64,000 nt of DNA from Salisediminibacterium beveridgei (GTDB taxonomy: Bacteria > Bacillota > Bacilli > Bacillales > Salisediminibacteriaceae), in contig NZ_CP012502.1 in NCBI RefSeq assembly GCF_001721685.1, forward strand, positions 3,100,001 through 3,164,000, written 5' to 3'. How positions within the stretch are numbered: position 1 is the first letter of the stretch; every line of letters begins with the position of its first letter. Below are positions 38,983 through 48,266 of this stretch, piece by piece. The translations under genes and the position numbers were made by a program. The notes beneath the pieces are model-generated. The model was not told the origin of the DNA, searched no databases, and saw only the letters and a program-made list of their open reading frames with translations.

Positions 38983-39810
38983 ATGACAGATTATATTCCA
39001 CCACAAACCGCACTGAATACCGTCGAATCCATCACTGCTGATTTACAGAATCTCGGCATCGTCCACGGAGAAAAATTGCTTGTTCATGTCTCTTTGTCAT
39101 CAATGGGCTGGGTAAACGGCGGCAGCACTGCGCTGATTCAGGCACTGATGAATACCCTCACCGAAAAAGGGACCTTGATTATGCCTGCACAAAGTGGCGA
39201 CCTCAGTGATCCGGAGGAATGGGAAGCGCCTGCCGTCCCAAAGGACTGGTGGCAGACCATTCGGGATACCATGCCTGCGTATGATCCCGCAACAACGCCA
39301 ACAAGGGGCATCGGGACGGTGGCGGAACACTTCCGCACCTTTCCTGGCGTGGTCCGCAGCGATCATCCTGCGGTGTCCTTCGCTGCATGGGGCAAGAATG
39401 CTTCGGTTCTGATGGCGGATCATGCCCTTGAATTTGGCCTTGGGGAATCCTCACCTCTCGCCACGTTTTACAATGAGAACGTGCGGGTACTGATGATCGG
39501 CTGCGGTTTCGAGTCCTGTACCGCCTTTCACCTTGGCGAATACCGTGCACCTGGTGCCAAGGAAATCATGAAAGGCGCACCGATCATGAAGAATGGGGAG
39601 CGCCAGTGGGTCACGTACCGTGAAATTGAACTGGATGAGGAGCGCTTTGATGCGCTCGGCGAAGTGTTCGAGGCAACCGCCCCTGTTACAACCGGAACAA
39701 TTGGTGATGCCTCCTGCAAGCTGTTTCAACTCACAGATGCCGTAGACGCATCCAGCCACTATTTCAAAGACTACCGAGCCGATACAACACATCCAAATGA
39801 TAGGAGTTGA
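38983..39810 (+). CDS. AAC(3)-family N-acetyltransferase
   Basis: 275 residues. The aminoglycoside 3-N-acetyltransferase fold is recognised from HVSLSSMGWVNGGSTALIQAL (near 32), TLIMPAQSG (near 65), the TRGIGTVAEHFR segment and RSDHPAVSFAAWG (near 125). YokD of B. subtilis is similar. The real substrate may be an amino compound other than an antibiotic. An AGGAGG-type site precedes the ATG. It is co-directional with the SRAP gene before it and the GNAT gene after it. Confidence 0.88.
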   Translation: MTDYIPPQTALNTVESITADLQNLGIVHGEKLLVHVSLSSMGWVNGGSTALIQALMNTLTEKGTLIMPAQSGDLSDPEEWEAPAVPKDWWQTIRDTMPAYDPATTPTRGIGTVAEHFRTFPGVVRSDHPAVSFAAWGKNASVLMADHALEFGLGESSPLATFYNENVRVLMIGCGFESCTAFHLGEYRAPGAKEIMKGAPIMKNGERQWVTYREIELDEERFDALGEVFEATAPVTTGTIGDASCKLFQLTDAVDASSHYFKDYRADTTHPNDRS

Positions 39811-39815
39811 CCGCC

Positions 39816-40355
39816 GTGTTCACCTGTAACCTGACCGATGAAACCGAACTTCGCCTGTTGGAGATCCGCCATGCCGAAGCCCTCTATTTGTTAACAACCT
39901 CTTCGAGTGCACATTTGCGGGAATGGCTCCCGTGGGTGGATCATATAAATCACGTGGCTGATTCCAGAGCATTCATCGAGTCCGGCCTGAAACAGTTCAC
40001 ACATCAGGACGGCTTCCACGCCGGCATCTGGCATCGCGGGCAGCTTGCCGGTGTCATTGGCCTGCACGGCATCCATTGGGGGAACCGCTCCACGTCGATC
40101 GGCTACTGGATCGGCGACAGGTTCGAGGGGAAAGGCCTCGTCACAATGGCCACAAAAGCGCTCGTTCACCATTGTTTTGATGAATTGAATCTGGAACGGG
40201 TGGAAATCCGTGTTGCAACAGGCAATCCGCGCAGTCAGGCAATCCCGAAACGCCTGGGCTTCACGGAGGAAGGGATTCTCCGGCATGCCGAATACCTGTA
40301 TGATCACTACGTCGACCATATCGTCTACAGTAAACTGGCGGATGAACATCAGTAA
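39816..40355 (+). CDS. GNAT N-acetyltransferase (RimJ/RimL-like)
   Basis: About 179 residues. The GNAT fold of the RimL group is clear: TDETELRLLEIRHAEALY, the HLREWLPWVDHI segment, the acetyl-CoA loop IGDRFEGKGLVTMATKALV (near 100) and the end ATGNPRSQAIPKRLGFTEEGILRHAEYL. RimL-type enzymes acetylate protein N-termini or small amines such as ribosomal L7/L12. I chose the GTG at 39816 because a GGAG site lies nine bases before it; TTG at 39807 is the alternative. It starts 5 bases after the AAC(3)-like gene, so they share a transcript. Confidence 0.88.
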   Translation: MFTCNLTDETELRLLEIRHAEALYLLTTSSSAHLREWLPWVDHINHVADSRAFIESGLKQFTHQDGFHAGIWHRGQLAGVIGLHGIHWGNRSTSIGYWIGDRFEGKGLVTMATKALVHHCFDELNLERVEIRVATGNPRSQAIPKRLGFTEEGILRHAEYLYDHYVDHIVYSKLADEHQ

Positions 40356-40394
40356 TCATGCCAAATCGATCAACAGATTGTCAGACCGATGCAG

Positions 40395-40425
40395 AAAAGG
40401 CCACCCGATAAGGGATGGCCTTTTT
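40395..40425. terminator. Terminator between the GNAT and heptad-repeat genes
   Basis: AAAAGGCCACCC pairs with GGGATGGCCTTTTT around a short loop, flanked by A and T runs. It serves both convergent genes. Confidence 0.8.
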
Positions 40426-40432
40426 CATTCAC

Positions 40433-42259
40433 TCAGTTAAACAGCTGCAAGATCCGGTCAAACCAGTTCTCATCCTCATCCTCTTCCAGCTCGTCATCTT
40501 CTTCGTCCGGCAGCTCAATCGCTTCAGTTCTGAGAACAAACTGGACCACACCGACCTGGTCATTTTTGTCTGACACGAAGGACACCGGCTCATAATCGGA
40601 TTTATCATACTCTGCCATCATCTGATCCACTTCATCTTGAATCTGTTCCGGCAAATCTGTCGTATTGTTCCTCAGCTCTGCTGTACCTTCCGTCAAGTCG
40701 GATGTTCCCTCACCAAGCTCCGATGTCCCTGAGGTCACCTCATCCACACCGCTGTCGATTTCACTGTAATGGTCAGCCAGGTCTCCGACACCGTCCGTGT
40801 AGGATACAAGACCGTGATGGAAGTCCTGGTAGCTCCCGGTTAATTGCGCCACACCTGCCTCGAGCTGTTCAAGCTGCTCAAGGGCCTCGGGGTTCTCCAG
40901 TTCCTGCATGGCCGCAGCAATTTCATCGGCCATCTGATCAATTCCATATACAATTTCACCAAGTCCGCCTGTTGCCTCAGCCAACGTTGAGCTCACTGCA
41001 TCAAAGGCTTCCTGAATTTCACTGTAGGTTGCTTTGACACGCTGTGCAGCCTCATAATTGTCCACCAATTCATCGAGAATTTCCGGATCTTCCACTTCCA
41101 TATAGAGCGACTTAATCTCCTCTTCAGACAAAGCCCCTTCAGGAATTGCTCCTATGGCCTCATCCAACACCTGTTTGGCTTCACTGTAATTCACATCCAA
41201 CAGGTCAAGACCACCACTCAGCTCTTCAATCCCCTGAGATAATTCCCCGAGCCCATCGGTCAATTCGGTCAACCCACTCAGATCCGGTGAAAACGAAGCA
41301 CCGGACAATTCCCGGTTCAGTTCCTTCAGACCATCACGGATTTCTGCGGAACCATGAACCAGACCACCTGAAAACGCGTCAACTTCCTGCATGCCGCTCA
41401 AATAATCCGAAGAGCCGTCCGCCAGACTGCGTAACCCATCATTTACATCTCCGACACCGCTGTTCAAATCGCCAACGCCGTCATGGATATCAGCGATGCC
41501 GTCGCTCAGATCCCGCAGTTCCCCGGTCATCTCCTCTGTGTCCGGATCTTCCATGGCAAGCGTCATGGGGATCGCTGCAATTTCAATGGCGTTCATTTCA
41601 AAGTCATTCACATTTGCGAAGAATTCCATATCCCCATCGGCCTCGGGCATGACCGTATAGGACAACTGCCGTTCCTTCCCTGCGTTTGCAATCGTAGCAT
41701 CCGGGGCTTCCACGACATTGGCCACCGATGCGTCAAATCCCATGGCTACTTGCAAGGTATAGTTTTCATAAAAAGTCGGATCCATGTCCTGGTTCTCTCT
41801 GGTTTCAACCCGGACATGCAGTAACCCCTCTGCTCCCGCAAGATCCTCTGCTTCCACCGCTTCCCCGTCAAGTCGATACGTAATGGCAATGTACCACGGG
41901 AGCTCGGCTTCATGCAGATTGCCTTGATAGTAAAACAAGCCTTCATCTGCAACAACCTCTACTTCATCCCTGTCCAAGACGATATCATTCAGGTTGGTCA
42001 GATTCGTCACTTCATCGTATGAGCCATAATCTGTCACCTTCCCCGGGGATGTCACGTCAAGCATATTCACCACATACAAATCCGACAACGAACCATTGGC
42101 ATTCAGATTCCCGTAAATCACTTCTTCTTTGGCAGACTGTTCGCCCTCGATATCCGGATCTGCCGACGTCTCTTCAGGCACATTGCCGCTCGCGAGACCT
42201 ACATAGGCAGGCGTAACCAGGAGAACCGCAAGCGTCGCCTCTTTCCATCTTTTCATCAT
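40433..42259 (-). CDS. Secreted heptad-repeat (YhgE-like) partner of the MMPL transporter
   Basis: 608 residues. A signal sequence (about 8-28) is followed by a beta-rich N-terminal domain (about 45-240) and a long helical domain (about 245-520) with the xxxLxxG heptads also seen in YhgE-type proteins (LSDGIADIHDGVGDLNSGV and many more). The C-terminus (FVSDKNDQVGVVQFVLRTEAIELP) and a very acidic tail end in an amphipathic helix; there is no C-terminal membrane span. It is translated right after the RND-type transporter (ATGA overlap), so the two probably act together in the envelope. Role unknown; in Mycobacterium and Firmicutes such transporters export lipids or drugs. Confidence 0.8.
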   Translation of the reverse strand: MMKRWKEATLAVLLVTPAYVGLASGNVPEETSADPDIEGEQSAKEEVIYGNLNANGSLSDLYVVNMLDVTSPGKVTDYGSYDEVTNLTNLNDIVLDRDEVEVVADEGLFYYQGNLHEAELPWYIAITYRLDGEAVEAEDLAGAEGLLHVRVETRENQDMDPTFYENYTLQVAMGFDASVANVVEAPDATIANAGKERQLSYTVMPEADGDMEFFANVNDFEMNAIEIAAIPMTLAMEDPDTEEMTGELRDLSDGIADIHDGVGDLNSGVGDVNDGLRSLADGSSDYLSGMQEVDAFSGGLVHGSAEIRDGLKELNRELSGASFSPDLSGLTELTDGLGELSQGIEELSGGLDLLDVNYSEAKQVLDEAIGAIPEGALSEEEIKSLYMEVEDPEILDELVDNYEAAQRVKATYSEIQEAFDAVSSTLAEATGGLGEIVYGIDQMADEIAAAMQELENPEALEQLEQLEAGVAQLTGSYQDFHHGLVSYTDGVGDLADHYSEIDSGVDEVTSGTSELGEGTSDLTEGTAELRNNTTDLPEQIQDEVDQMMAEYDKSDYEPVSFVSDKNDQVGVVQFVLRTEAIELPDEEDDELEEDEDENWFDRILQLFN

Positions 42260-44328
42260 CGTTCACCTTCCTTATAAAACTGTGCCTTATACGTCGTTTT
42301 CGCCACCAGCTTATCTGTCACCAGCAGAATGGCCGGCAACAGGAACAACACCATGATAAACGCAAGGAGTGCGCCGCGTCCGATTAAGAGTCCGATGGAG
42401 CCGATGATCGGATTTGTCGACGTTAAAAACAGAATGAACCCGACACTCGAGAGAATGGCGGCTGAAATGGAAATCGAGAACGTTTTCCCGTTCAGCGTAT
42501 CCGTTATCGCTTCTTTCGCCGTCATCCGTTTGCGGTTTTTCATATAATTTTCCGTAAAGAGAATGGCGTAATCCACCGTCGCAGCGAGCTGTACCGTGCC
42601 AACGACCAGGTACCCGATGTACACCAGGGAGGTATCCGTGATGTAAGGCACGGCCAGGTTGATCCACACGGATGACTGAATCGTCAAAAGCAGGATCACC
42701 GGGAGCATGAACGACCGGAAGGTAATCATAATCACCAGACCGATAGCCACCACGGTCATAATATTCACGACCCGGTTATCATCAAGAATAATGTTTTTGA
42801 TATCGTACAAGGATACACTCTCACCCAATGCGTGAAAATCATCCCCATAATACGATGAAGCCACTTCTTTCACTTCTTCCACCACGGCAAAGGCCCTGTC
42901 CCCTTCGGATGCTGTGTCCGTATAGAGGATCACCTGACTGTAATTCTCCGACAAAAAGGCTTCTGTAATGGATTCATCCAGGTGCTCCTGCGGAATCATC
43001 GAACCGATCATTTCGTTATAGGACATGATACTGTCCACTGCAGGAATCGAAGACAGTTCCTGTTCCATTGCCAGTTCCCTCGGGACATCCCCTTCCGGGA
43101 CCAGAAGCAGGATCGGTGTTGTCTGTCCGAACACCTCATCCACAGCCTGTTCATCTGTTCCGAGCCGGGTATCTTCCGGTTGCTCCCCGATGCCATAGAT
43201 AAAGCTCGTTTCCTGCTGGGCAAGGTAAGCCGGCACAATCAGAATCAGCACAATGCCAATCGAGATAAACCGAAGTTTCAACACCCGTCTGCCGATATTG
43301 CGAAACTGCGGGAACATTGGTTTATGCTGGGTCTTATCAATCCACTTGAACAGCCATACCGTCAGGGCAGGTAAAAAGACCACGACACTGATGAAACTGA
43401 GAGCGATCCCTTTGACGAGGTTCAAACCGAGATCCGCACCAATTTCAAATTCCATCAGTGCAAGCGCCATAAAACCGAAGAACGTTGTTGCCGCACTGGC
43501 TGCAATCGCCGGAAACGATTGTCGCACGGCCTTTTGCATCGCGATCTTCGGGTCCTGATGAATCTTCCGCTGGTCACTGAAACTGTGCAGCAGGAAAATG
43601 GCATAATCCAGTGCCACCGCCAGTTGTAAGATCGGGGCCACCGAATTGGTCACAAAGGATACTTCCCCGATGAACAGATTGGAACCGAGATTGATCAGTA
43701 CCGACACCCCGATCGCCGTCAAAAAGAACAGTGGTTCCACCCAGGACGTCGTCGACAGTGTCAGAATAATGATGATGATCGGTACGAGTAACAGGGCGGC
43801 GAACAGCGTCTCCGTGAAGGCCATTTCCTGGGAGACAGCCGTATCCACAGCGTCTCCTGTCAGGGCATTCTCTTCCCCAATTAACTCGTACACATCATCG
43901 GTGACCTCAAGCTCTTCCCCTTCCTGAACGATAAAGGTGAACATCGCATGTTCGTCTTTGTAGTACGTTTCGAGCATGCCCTCATCAACCAGCTCCAGAG
44001 GCATCCTCAGATCCACCATGTCGTCAAGCCAGGTCACATCAGACACACCAGGGATGGCTTCAAGCTCTTCTTTATACACCAACGCTTCCTGAACAGAAAC
44101 ATCTTTGATCATCACGTTGGCGTTTTCCATCGGAGTTCCGTATTCTTCTTCAAGAACATCCACCGCCACCATCGACGGGGAATCCTCCGGCAAGTAATCA
44201 TTGATATTATAGTTCACTGTGACAAAGGGAATCGCAGCCGCACTGACAATCGTCAGCACAGCGAAAATAAAGACCACGGTTTTATGGTAATGGGTAATCC
44301 ATTCAGCAAATTTCTGCACGTTCAGCAC
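42256..44328 (-). CDS. MMPL/RND-family transporter
   Basis: 690 residues with about 12 membrane helices in two repeats of 1+5 (first helix near 20, then 175-320; second first-helix near 360, then 545-680), separated by two outside domains. The sterol-sensing-like helices carry the expected AVALDYAIFLLHSF (near 245) and AATVDYAILFTENYM (near 585) motifs with the proton-relay aspartates. It is a proton-driven exporter of lipids or drugs; the substrate is unknown. It is coupled to the heptad-repeat protein gene, and a TetR-type regulator is encoded divergently 122 bases away, which would repress it until an effector arrives. Confidence 0.88.
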   Translation of the reverse strand: MLNVQKFAEWITHYHKTVVFIFAVLTIVSAAAIPFVTVNYNINDYLPEDSPSMVAVDVLEEEYGTPMENANVMIKDVSVQEALVYKEELEAIPGVSDVTWLDDMVDLRMPLELVDEGMLETYYKDEHAMFTFIVQEGEELEVTDDVYELIGEENALTGDAVDTAVSQEMAFTETLFAALLLVPIIIIILTLSTTSWVEPLFFLTAIGVSVLINLGSNLFIGEVSFVTNSVAPILQLAVALDYAIFLLHSFSDQRKIHQDPKIAMQKAVRQSFPAIAASAATTFFGFMALALMEFEIGADLGLNLVKGIALSFISVVVFLPALTVWLFKWIDKTQHKPMFPQFRNIGRRVLKLRFISIGIVLILIVPAYLAQQETSFIYGIGEQPEDTRLGTDEQAVDEVFGQTTPILLLVPEGDVPRELAMEQELSSIPAVDSIMSYNEMIGSMIPQEHLDESITEAFLSENYSQVILYTDTASEGDRAFAVVEEVKEVASSYYGDDFHALGESVSLYDIKNIILDDNRVVNIMTVVAIGLVIMITFRSFMLPVILLLTIQSSVWINLAVPYITDTSLVYIGYLVVGTVQLAATVDYAILFTENYMKNRKRMTAKEAITDTLNGKTFSISISAAILSSVGFILFLTSTNPIIGSIGLLIGRGALLAFIMVLFLLPAILLVTDKLVAKTTYKAQFYKEGER

Positions 44329-44455
44329 TCCTGTCCTTCTATTGCCTTTACATTATATCGACACCGTGTTTGATAATCAACAAACAGTTCGCTATACTGT
44401 GTTAGATAACCGACATTACTATCAATCATGTTGGATTACGAAAGGGTGAATGTTT

Positions 44456-45031
44456 ATGGCCGCTAAAATGGACCGCCGTGTGAAATACACCTTGGAGGTC
44501 ATTGAGTCCAGTTTCCTGGAACTGATGCAGCAAAAACCGCTTTCACACATTACGGTCAAAGAGCTTTGCCAAAAAGCTGACATCAACCGCTCCACATTTT
44601 ATGCCCACTACGAGGATCTCTCGGCCCTCCTGAATGCGATTCAAGACCGGATCATTTACGATGCGGAAGAAATGCTGAATACCTATGACTATACGCAAGA
44701 CACCGAAGCACTTGTGATGACGACGCGCCTCATGACGTATCTCAGTGACAATCAGCGCAACAGCCAGACCCTGTTCAGCGATCACGGCGATACGGTATTT
44801 CAGCGGAAGCTGATTACGATGGCCCACCGTCATCTGATCCAATCCTTCACCGCAGATCCCGCCATTCATGAGGACCGTCATGTGGATTACCTCAGCACCT
44901 TCATTACACAGGGAAGCATTGCGATGATTCAGCACTGGCTGCAAAAAGGCATGAAAGAAACCCCGGAAGAGATCGCTGTGATTATTACCCGGATTGCGAA
45001 AGCCGGAATCGATGACCTGATGAATCAGTGA
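44456..45031 (+). CDS. TetR/AcrR-family transcriptional regulator
   Basis: 191 residues. The N-terminal helix-turn-helix (about 12-58) has the family text HITVKELCQKADINRSTFYAHYEDL. The C-terminal helical domain (70-190) resembles the TetR_C group of DhaS-like regulators. The ATG at 44456 has AAAGGG nine bases upstream; ATG 44450 is the alternative. It is divergent from the MMPL/heptad operon. I saw no perfect operator, but the 122-base gap has several TTGATA/TATCAA-type half repeats near 44367-44380. Confidence 0.88.
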   Translation: MAAKMDRRVKYTLEVIESSFLELMQQKPLSHITVKELCQKADINRSTFYAHYEDLSALLNAIQDRIIYDAEEMLNTYDYTQDTEALVMTTRLMTYLSDNQRNSQTLFSDHGDTVFQRKLITMAHRHLIQSFTADPAIHEDRHVDYLSTFITQGSIAMIQHWLQKGMKETPEEIAVIITRIAKAGIDDLMNQ

Positions 45032-45140
45032 TGTTTCCAGCAGCAAGGTCATCAGATGTCAGACTTGATAAACCGTTTCCATTCGGCTATACTATAGGGA
45101 AGAGCCCGATCATTGGCAAACTCGAAACGAGGCGAGAACC

Positions 45141-45539
45141 ATGGACAAAGAAACCTTGATGCAACTAGCCCGCGAAGTAAAACAAAATGCGTATGTACCT
45201 TATTCGAAATTTCACGTCGGTGCAGCATTTCTCATGAAAGATGGCCAGACCGTTACCGGCGTAAATGTGGAAAACGTATCATTTGGTGCCACAAACTGCG
45301 CTGAACGAACAGCGATGTTCACTGCAATGGCTGCCGGGTACCAAAAAGGCGACTTTGATTCCGTTGCCGTTGCCGGCGATACCGAAGATTTCCTTCCCCC
45401 CTGTGCAATTTGCCGGCAGGTCATGGCGGAACTTTGCGAGCCGGATATGCAGATCCACCTGACCAACGCCAAAGGCGAAATCGCCACGTACACATTGAGA
45501 GAGATTTTACCTCTCGCTTTTACCGACCTCGACATGTAA
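45141..45539 (+). CDS. cdd: Cytidine deaminase
   Basis: 132 residues, the homotetrameric class. It turns cytidine and deoxycytidine into uridine for pyrimidine salvage. The zinc motif is complete: CAERTA (near 53, with C as ligand and E as proton shuttle) and PPCAICRQVM (near 85, two cysteine ligands). The YVPYSKFHVGAAFL stretch binds the substrate. GAGGCGAG lies just upstream of the ATG. It is a single gene followed by its own terminator. Confidence 0.94.
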   Translation: MDKETLMQLAREVKQNAYVPYSKFHVGAAFLMKDGQTVTGVNVENVSFGATNCAERTAMFTAMAAGYQKGDFDSVAVAGDTEDFLPPCAICRQVMAELCEPDMQIHLTNAKGEIATYTLREILPLAFTDLDM

Positions 45540-45546
45540 TACCGGG

Positions 45547-45582
45547 AAACGGCATCCACGACAAATGTGGATGTCGTTTTTT
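45547..45582 (+). terminator. Terminator after cdd
   Basis: AAACGGCATCCAC pairs with GTGGATGTCGTTT (one wobble pair) around a 7-base loop and is followed by T residues. Confidence 0.85.
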
Positions 45583-45638
45583 CGTCGTTGTGGTAGAATC
45601 AACGGGTATGACAGCCAGCAGAACAGGAGTGAATTTAC

Positions 45639-46835
45639 GTGAATAAAAAAGACATTGCCCATATCAAAAAGCAGTTCAAACCGAACAATGACCTGATGAC
45701 GATTTCGGAGATTTTCAACGTGTATATTATGAAAGAGTCCAGCGAGATCTACCACGCAGAGGTTCTGCCCTTCGACCTGCTCGAAGAAGAACAAAAAGAA
45801 TTATTCCTCGCCAACTTCAAAAAAGTGCTGACCGGCCAGCTCGACGAGAAGCTGTTCGAATTAAAATTCGACCGTGAAGCCGATAACAGCAGCCAGCTCA
45901 TCCTTCACCAGGGCCTCCTGACCGACAGCACCGATAACTGGACCGATGAAATGCTGAAACTCGTCCATAAAATGCTTCATGACAAAATGTATGACATGGA
46001 TATCGTCATCACCTTCATCCGTGGCACTTATATGAAGCCGGTCAAACAGACTGCAGATCTCACCTCTGAAGAGAGTGACCGGGACACGGTCTATTCCCAC
46101 GGCTTTATCCTCTGCAGCATCAACAAGACCGAGGATCCGAAAAAAGAACTCCTTTTCGATTACATCGAGAAGGAATTCAAATACAATATTGTCGTGGATC
46201 CTGTGATCAACCTGAAAGCACCGATCTCCGGCTTTCTCTTCCCATGCTTCAATGACGGCGCTGCGGACGTGAATCATGTCCTCTACGCTGCAGGCAAGGC
46301 CCATGAACCGAACTATCCATTTATCGAAGACGTCTTAAACGCCGAGGAAGTGACGACGGCACAGGAGGACAAAATCATCTTCGAAGAAATTGTGAAGAGT
46401 GCCGTAGGTGAACCGATGAATACGACATCACTCTCCAATGTGTACAGTGAAATTCACCGGGTCGTCGAAGAGAACGAAGAAGACGATGCCCCCCGGCTTG
46501 ACAGCAAGGATGTGGAAGAGGTGCTGAAAGTGAGCGGCTTTTCCGACGTGGACAGCGAAAAAGTGGAAGCCGCGTTCGAATCCATTGTCGACGATAAGAA
46601 CTACGACTTCAAAGCAACGAGCGTCATGCCGAAATACCAGTCCAAGTCCATCAAAATCAAAACGAAGGCTGCGGACATTTCCATCAGTCCTGAAGATCTT
46701 CGCCATGTGCGTCAGGTGGATATCGACGGTCGGATCTACCTTATGGTGGAAGTGCCGGAAGCGACGATGATTGAAGGTTTTGAAATGATCCCCGAGGCCT
46801 TGTTTACAAAAATCGATCCGGATGAGGACCAATGA
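45639..46835 (+). CDS. DUF4317 family protein
   Basis: 398 residues, matching DUF4317 in length and opening (KKDIAHIKKQFKPNNDLMTISEIFNVYIM). It is a cytoplasmic family of unknown function found in Firmicutes. It is acidic, with no membrane helix. The start is GTG with an AGGAG site upstream. It is followed 65 bases later by an OsmC gene with its own promoter-like TATAAT. I see no functional link with its neighbours. Confidence 0.85.
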   Translation: MNKKDIAHIKKQFKPNNDLMTISEIFNVYIMKESSEIYHAEVLPFDLLEEEQKELFLANFKKVLTGQLDEKLFELKFDREADNSSQLILHQGLLTDSTDNWTDEMLKLVHKMLHDKMYDMDIVITFIRGTYMKPVKQTADLTSEESDRDTVYSHGFILCSINKTEDPKKELLFDYIEKEFKYNIVVDPVINLKAPISGFLFPCFNDGAADVNHVLYAAGKAHEPNYPFIEDVLNAEEVTTAQEDKIIFEEIVKSAVGEPMNTTSLSNVYSEIHRVVEENEEDDAPRLDSKDVEEVLKVSGFSDVDSEKVEAAFESIVDDKNYDFKATSVMPKYQSKSIKIKTKAADISISPEDLRHVRQVDIDGRIYLMVEVPEATMIEGFEMIPEALFTKIDPDEDQ

Positions 46836-46900
46836 CACGCTCACCTTTTCACATTATGGTGTATAATAAAAGTAATCACATATAAAAGGAGCGATTCACT

Positions 46901-47344
46901 ATGGCAAAAGCGACGTTTAAAGCCACTACACAGCTTCATGAAGGCACGAAGGTAACAGCACGTTCACGGAATTTCGAACTGACCATCGATGAACCCGAAT
47001 ACCTGGGCGGAACGGATACCGGTATGAATCCGGTGGAAGCTGTTCTTTGTGCCCTTGGCGCTTGCCAGGCCATTGTTGCACGCGTTTACGCATCGCAGTT
47101 TGACATTACGTTCAGTGACCTGTGGCTCGATGTGGAAGGGGATCTCGATCCAGACGGTTTCATGAACAAATCCGATGTGAGACCAGGGTATTCGGAAATC
47201 CGCTACACGATGCATATCAAGACCGATGCCCCGAAAGACAAAGTGGATGAATTTGTCCGTTTTGTTGAATCGAAATGTCCTGTAGGTGATTCATTGGAAA
47301 ACAACGTGAAAATGAAACTCAGCGAAGTTGTAATCGAAAAATAA
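46901..47344 (+). CDS. OsmC/Ohr-family peroxidase-like protein
   Basis: 147 residues. The two catalytic cysteines of the family are present: ALGACQAIV (near 53) and ESKCPVGDSL (near 127). OsmC-type proteins reduce organic hydroperoxides. The sequence is closer to the OsmC/YhfA-like branch than to Ohr, whose pattern differs around the second cysteine. AAAGGAG precedes the ATG and a TATAAT-like element lies 40 bases upstream. It is monocistronic with a terminator. It lies next to the ahpC-ahpF operon, so it may share in peroxide defence. Confidence 0.88.
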   Translation: MAKATFKATTQLHEGTKVTARSRNFELTIDEPEYLGGTDTGMNPVEAVLCALGACQAIVARVYASQFDITFSDLWLDVEGDLDPDGFMNKSDVRPGYSEIRYTMHIKTDAPKDKVDEFVRFVESKCPVGDSLENNVKMKLSEVVIEK

Positions 47345-47357
47345 TCATATGCATGTT

Positions 47358-47386
47358 AAACCGGGCAGCTTCTTGCCCGGTTTTTT
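47358..47386 (+). terminator. Terminator after the OsmC gene
   Basis: AAACCGGGCA pairs with TGCCCGGTTT around a short loop and is followed by T residues. Confidence 0.9.
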
Positions 47387-47460
47387 GTTGGCATTCAAAA
47401 TCGCATACCTCTTTCTCAATTGCGTTTAAAACTATACCACAATTGAGAATAAAGAACGAT

Positions 47461-47474
47461 CGCAAACGCTTCCA
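47461..47474. promoter_or_regulatory. Possible cre site upstream of ahpC
   Basis: CGCAAACGCTTCCA matches 12 of 14 positions of the CcpA consensus. It is 219 bases before the ahpC start and about 115 before its -35, so its role is uncertain. Confidence 0.3.
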
Positions 47475-47551
47475 ACATCAATCATGTCGCATTAACACTA
47501 CTTTCGTGTTGCCTTCCAAATGGATTGCACCATGAAAATCCTTTAAATTAT

Positions 47552-47600
47552 TAATAATTATTATTGTGAAATGATTGACAAACAATGCTTTTTATATAAT
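47552..47600 (+). promoter_or_regulatory. ahpC promoter with PerR-like box
   Basis: TAATAATTATTATTG at 47552-47566 has the full core ATAATnATTAT of the PerR consensus TTATAATnATTATAA; the outer bases differ. TTGACA at 47575-47580 fits a -35, and TATAAT at 47595 (14-base spacing) or AATAAT at 47598 (17-base) a -10. PerR binding here would block the promoter until peroxide is present, as for B. subtilis ahpC. The remaining part of 47387-47551 shows nothing else. Confidence 0.65.
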
Positions 47601-47679
47601 AATGATCTCTGGTTAAGAATTCTTCTAAACAGAATTCACAACAAAAAATAAACGTACACCATTTACAGGAGGATGATTG

Positions 47680-48246
47680 ATGATGTCTATGATCGGAACA
47701 GAAGTTCAACCATTTACAGCACAAGCTTACAAGAACGGGGATTTTATCGAAGTAACTGAAAACTCATTCAAAGGACAGTGGACCGTACTTTGCTTCTACC
47801 CGGCAGACTTTACATTCGTTTGCCCGACAGAACTTGCGGACCTGCAAAACGAATATGAAACGCTGAAAAATCTGGGCGTTGAGGTATTTTCCGCGTCAAC
47901 AGACACGCACTTCACACATAAAGGCTGGCACGACAGCTCTGAAACCATCGGGAAAATTGAGTACGGTATGATCGGCGATCCTTCCCAGGCACTCTCCCGC
48001 CAGTTTGACGTATTAAATGAAGAATCCGGACTTGCAGACCGCGGTACATTTATCATTGACCCGGACGGCGTGGTTCAGGCTGCTGAAATCAACGCAGAGG
48101 GCATCGGCCGTGATGCAAGCACACTGGTAAACAAGATCAAAGCTGCGCAATATGTTCGAAACAACCCAGGTGAGGTCTGCCCGGCAAAATGGGAAGAAGG
48201 CGAAGAAACGTTAACCCCAAGTCTTGATCTTGTCGGCAAAATCTAA
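47680..48246 (+). CDS. ahpC: Alkyl hydroperoxide reductase peroxiredoxin subunit AhpC
   Basis: 188 residues. A typical 2-Cys peroxiredoxin: the peroxidatic cysteine is in [11 protein letters not shown] (near 47) and the resolving cysteine in [10 protein letters not shown] (near 167). It reduces hydrogen peroxide and alkyl hydroperoxides and is recycled by AhpF. AGGAGG lies seven bases before ATG 47680; ATG 47683 gives the common MSMIGTEV start and is also possible. The next gene, ahpF, follows after 20 bases. A PerR-like box lies in the promoter. Confidence 0.95.
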   Translation: MMSMIGTEVQPFTAQAYKNGDFIEVTENSFKGQWTVLCFYPADFTFVCPTELADLQNEYETLKNLGVEVFSASTDTHFTHKGWHDSSETIGKIEYGMIGDPSQALSRQFDVLNEESGLADRGTFIIDPDGVVQAAEINAEGIGRDASTLVNKIKAAQYVRNNPGEVCPAKWEEGEETLTPSLDLVGKI

Positions 48247-48266
48247 ACAGAGGAGGCGTCACGGAT

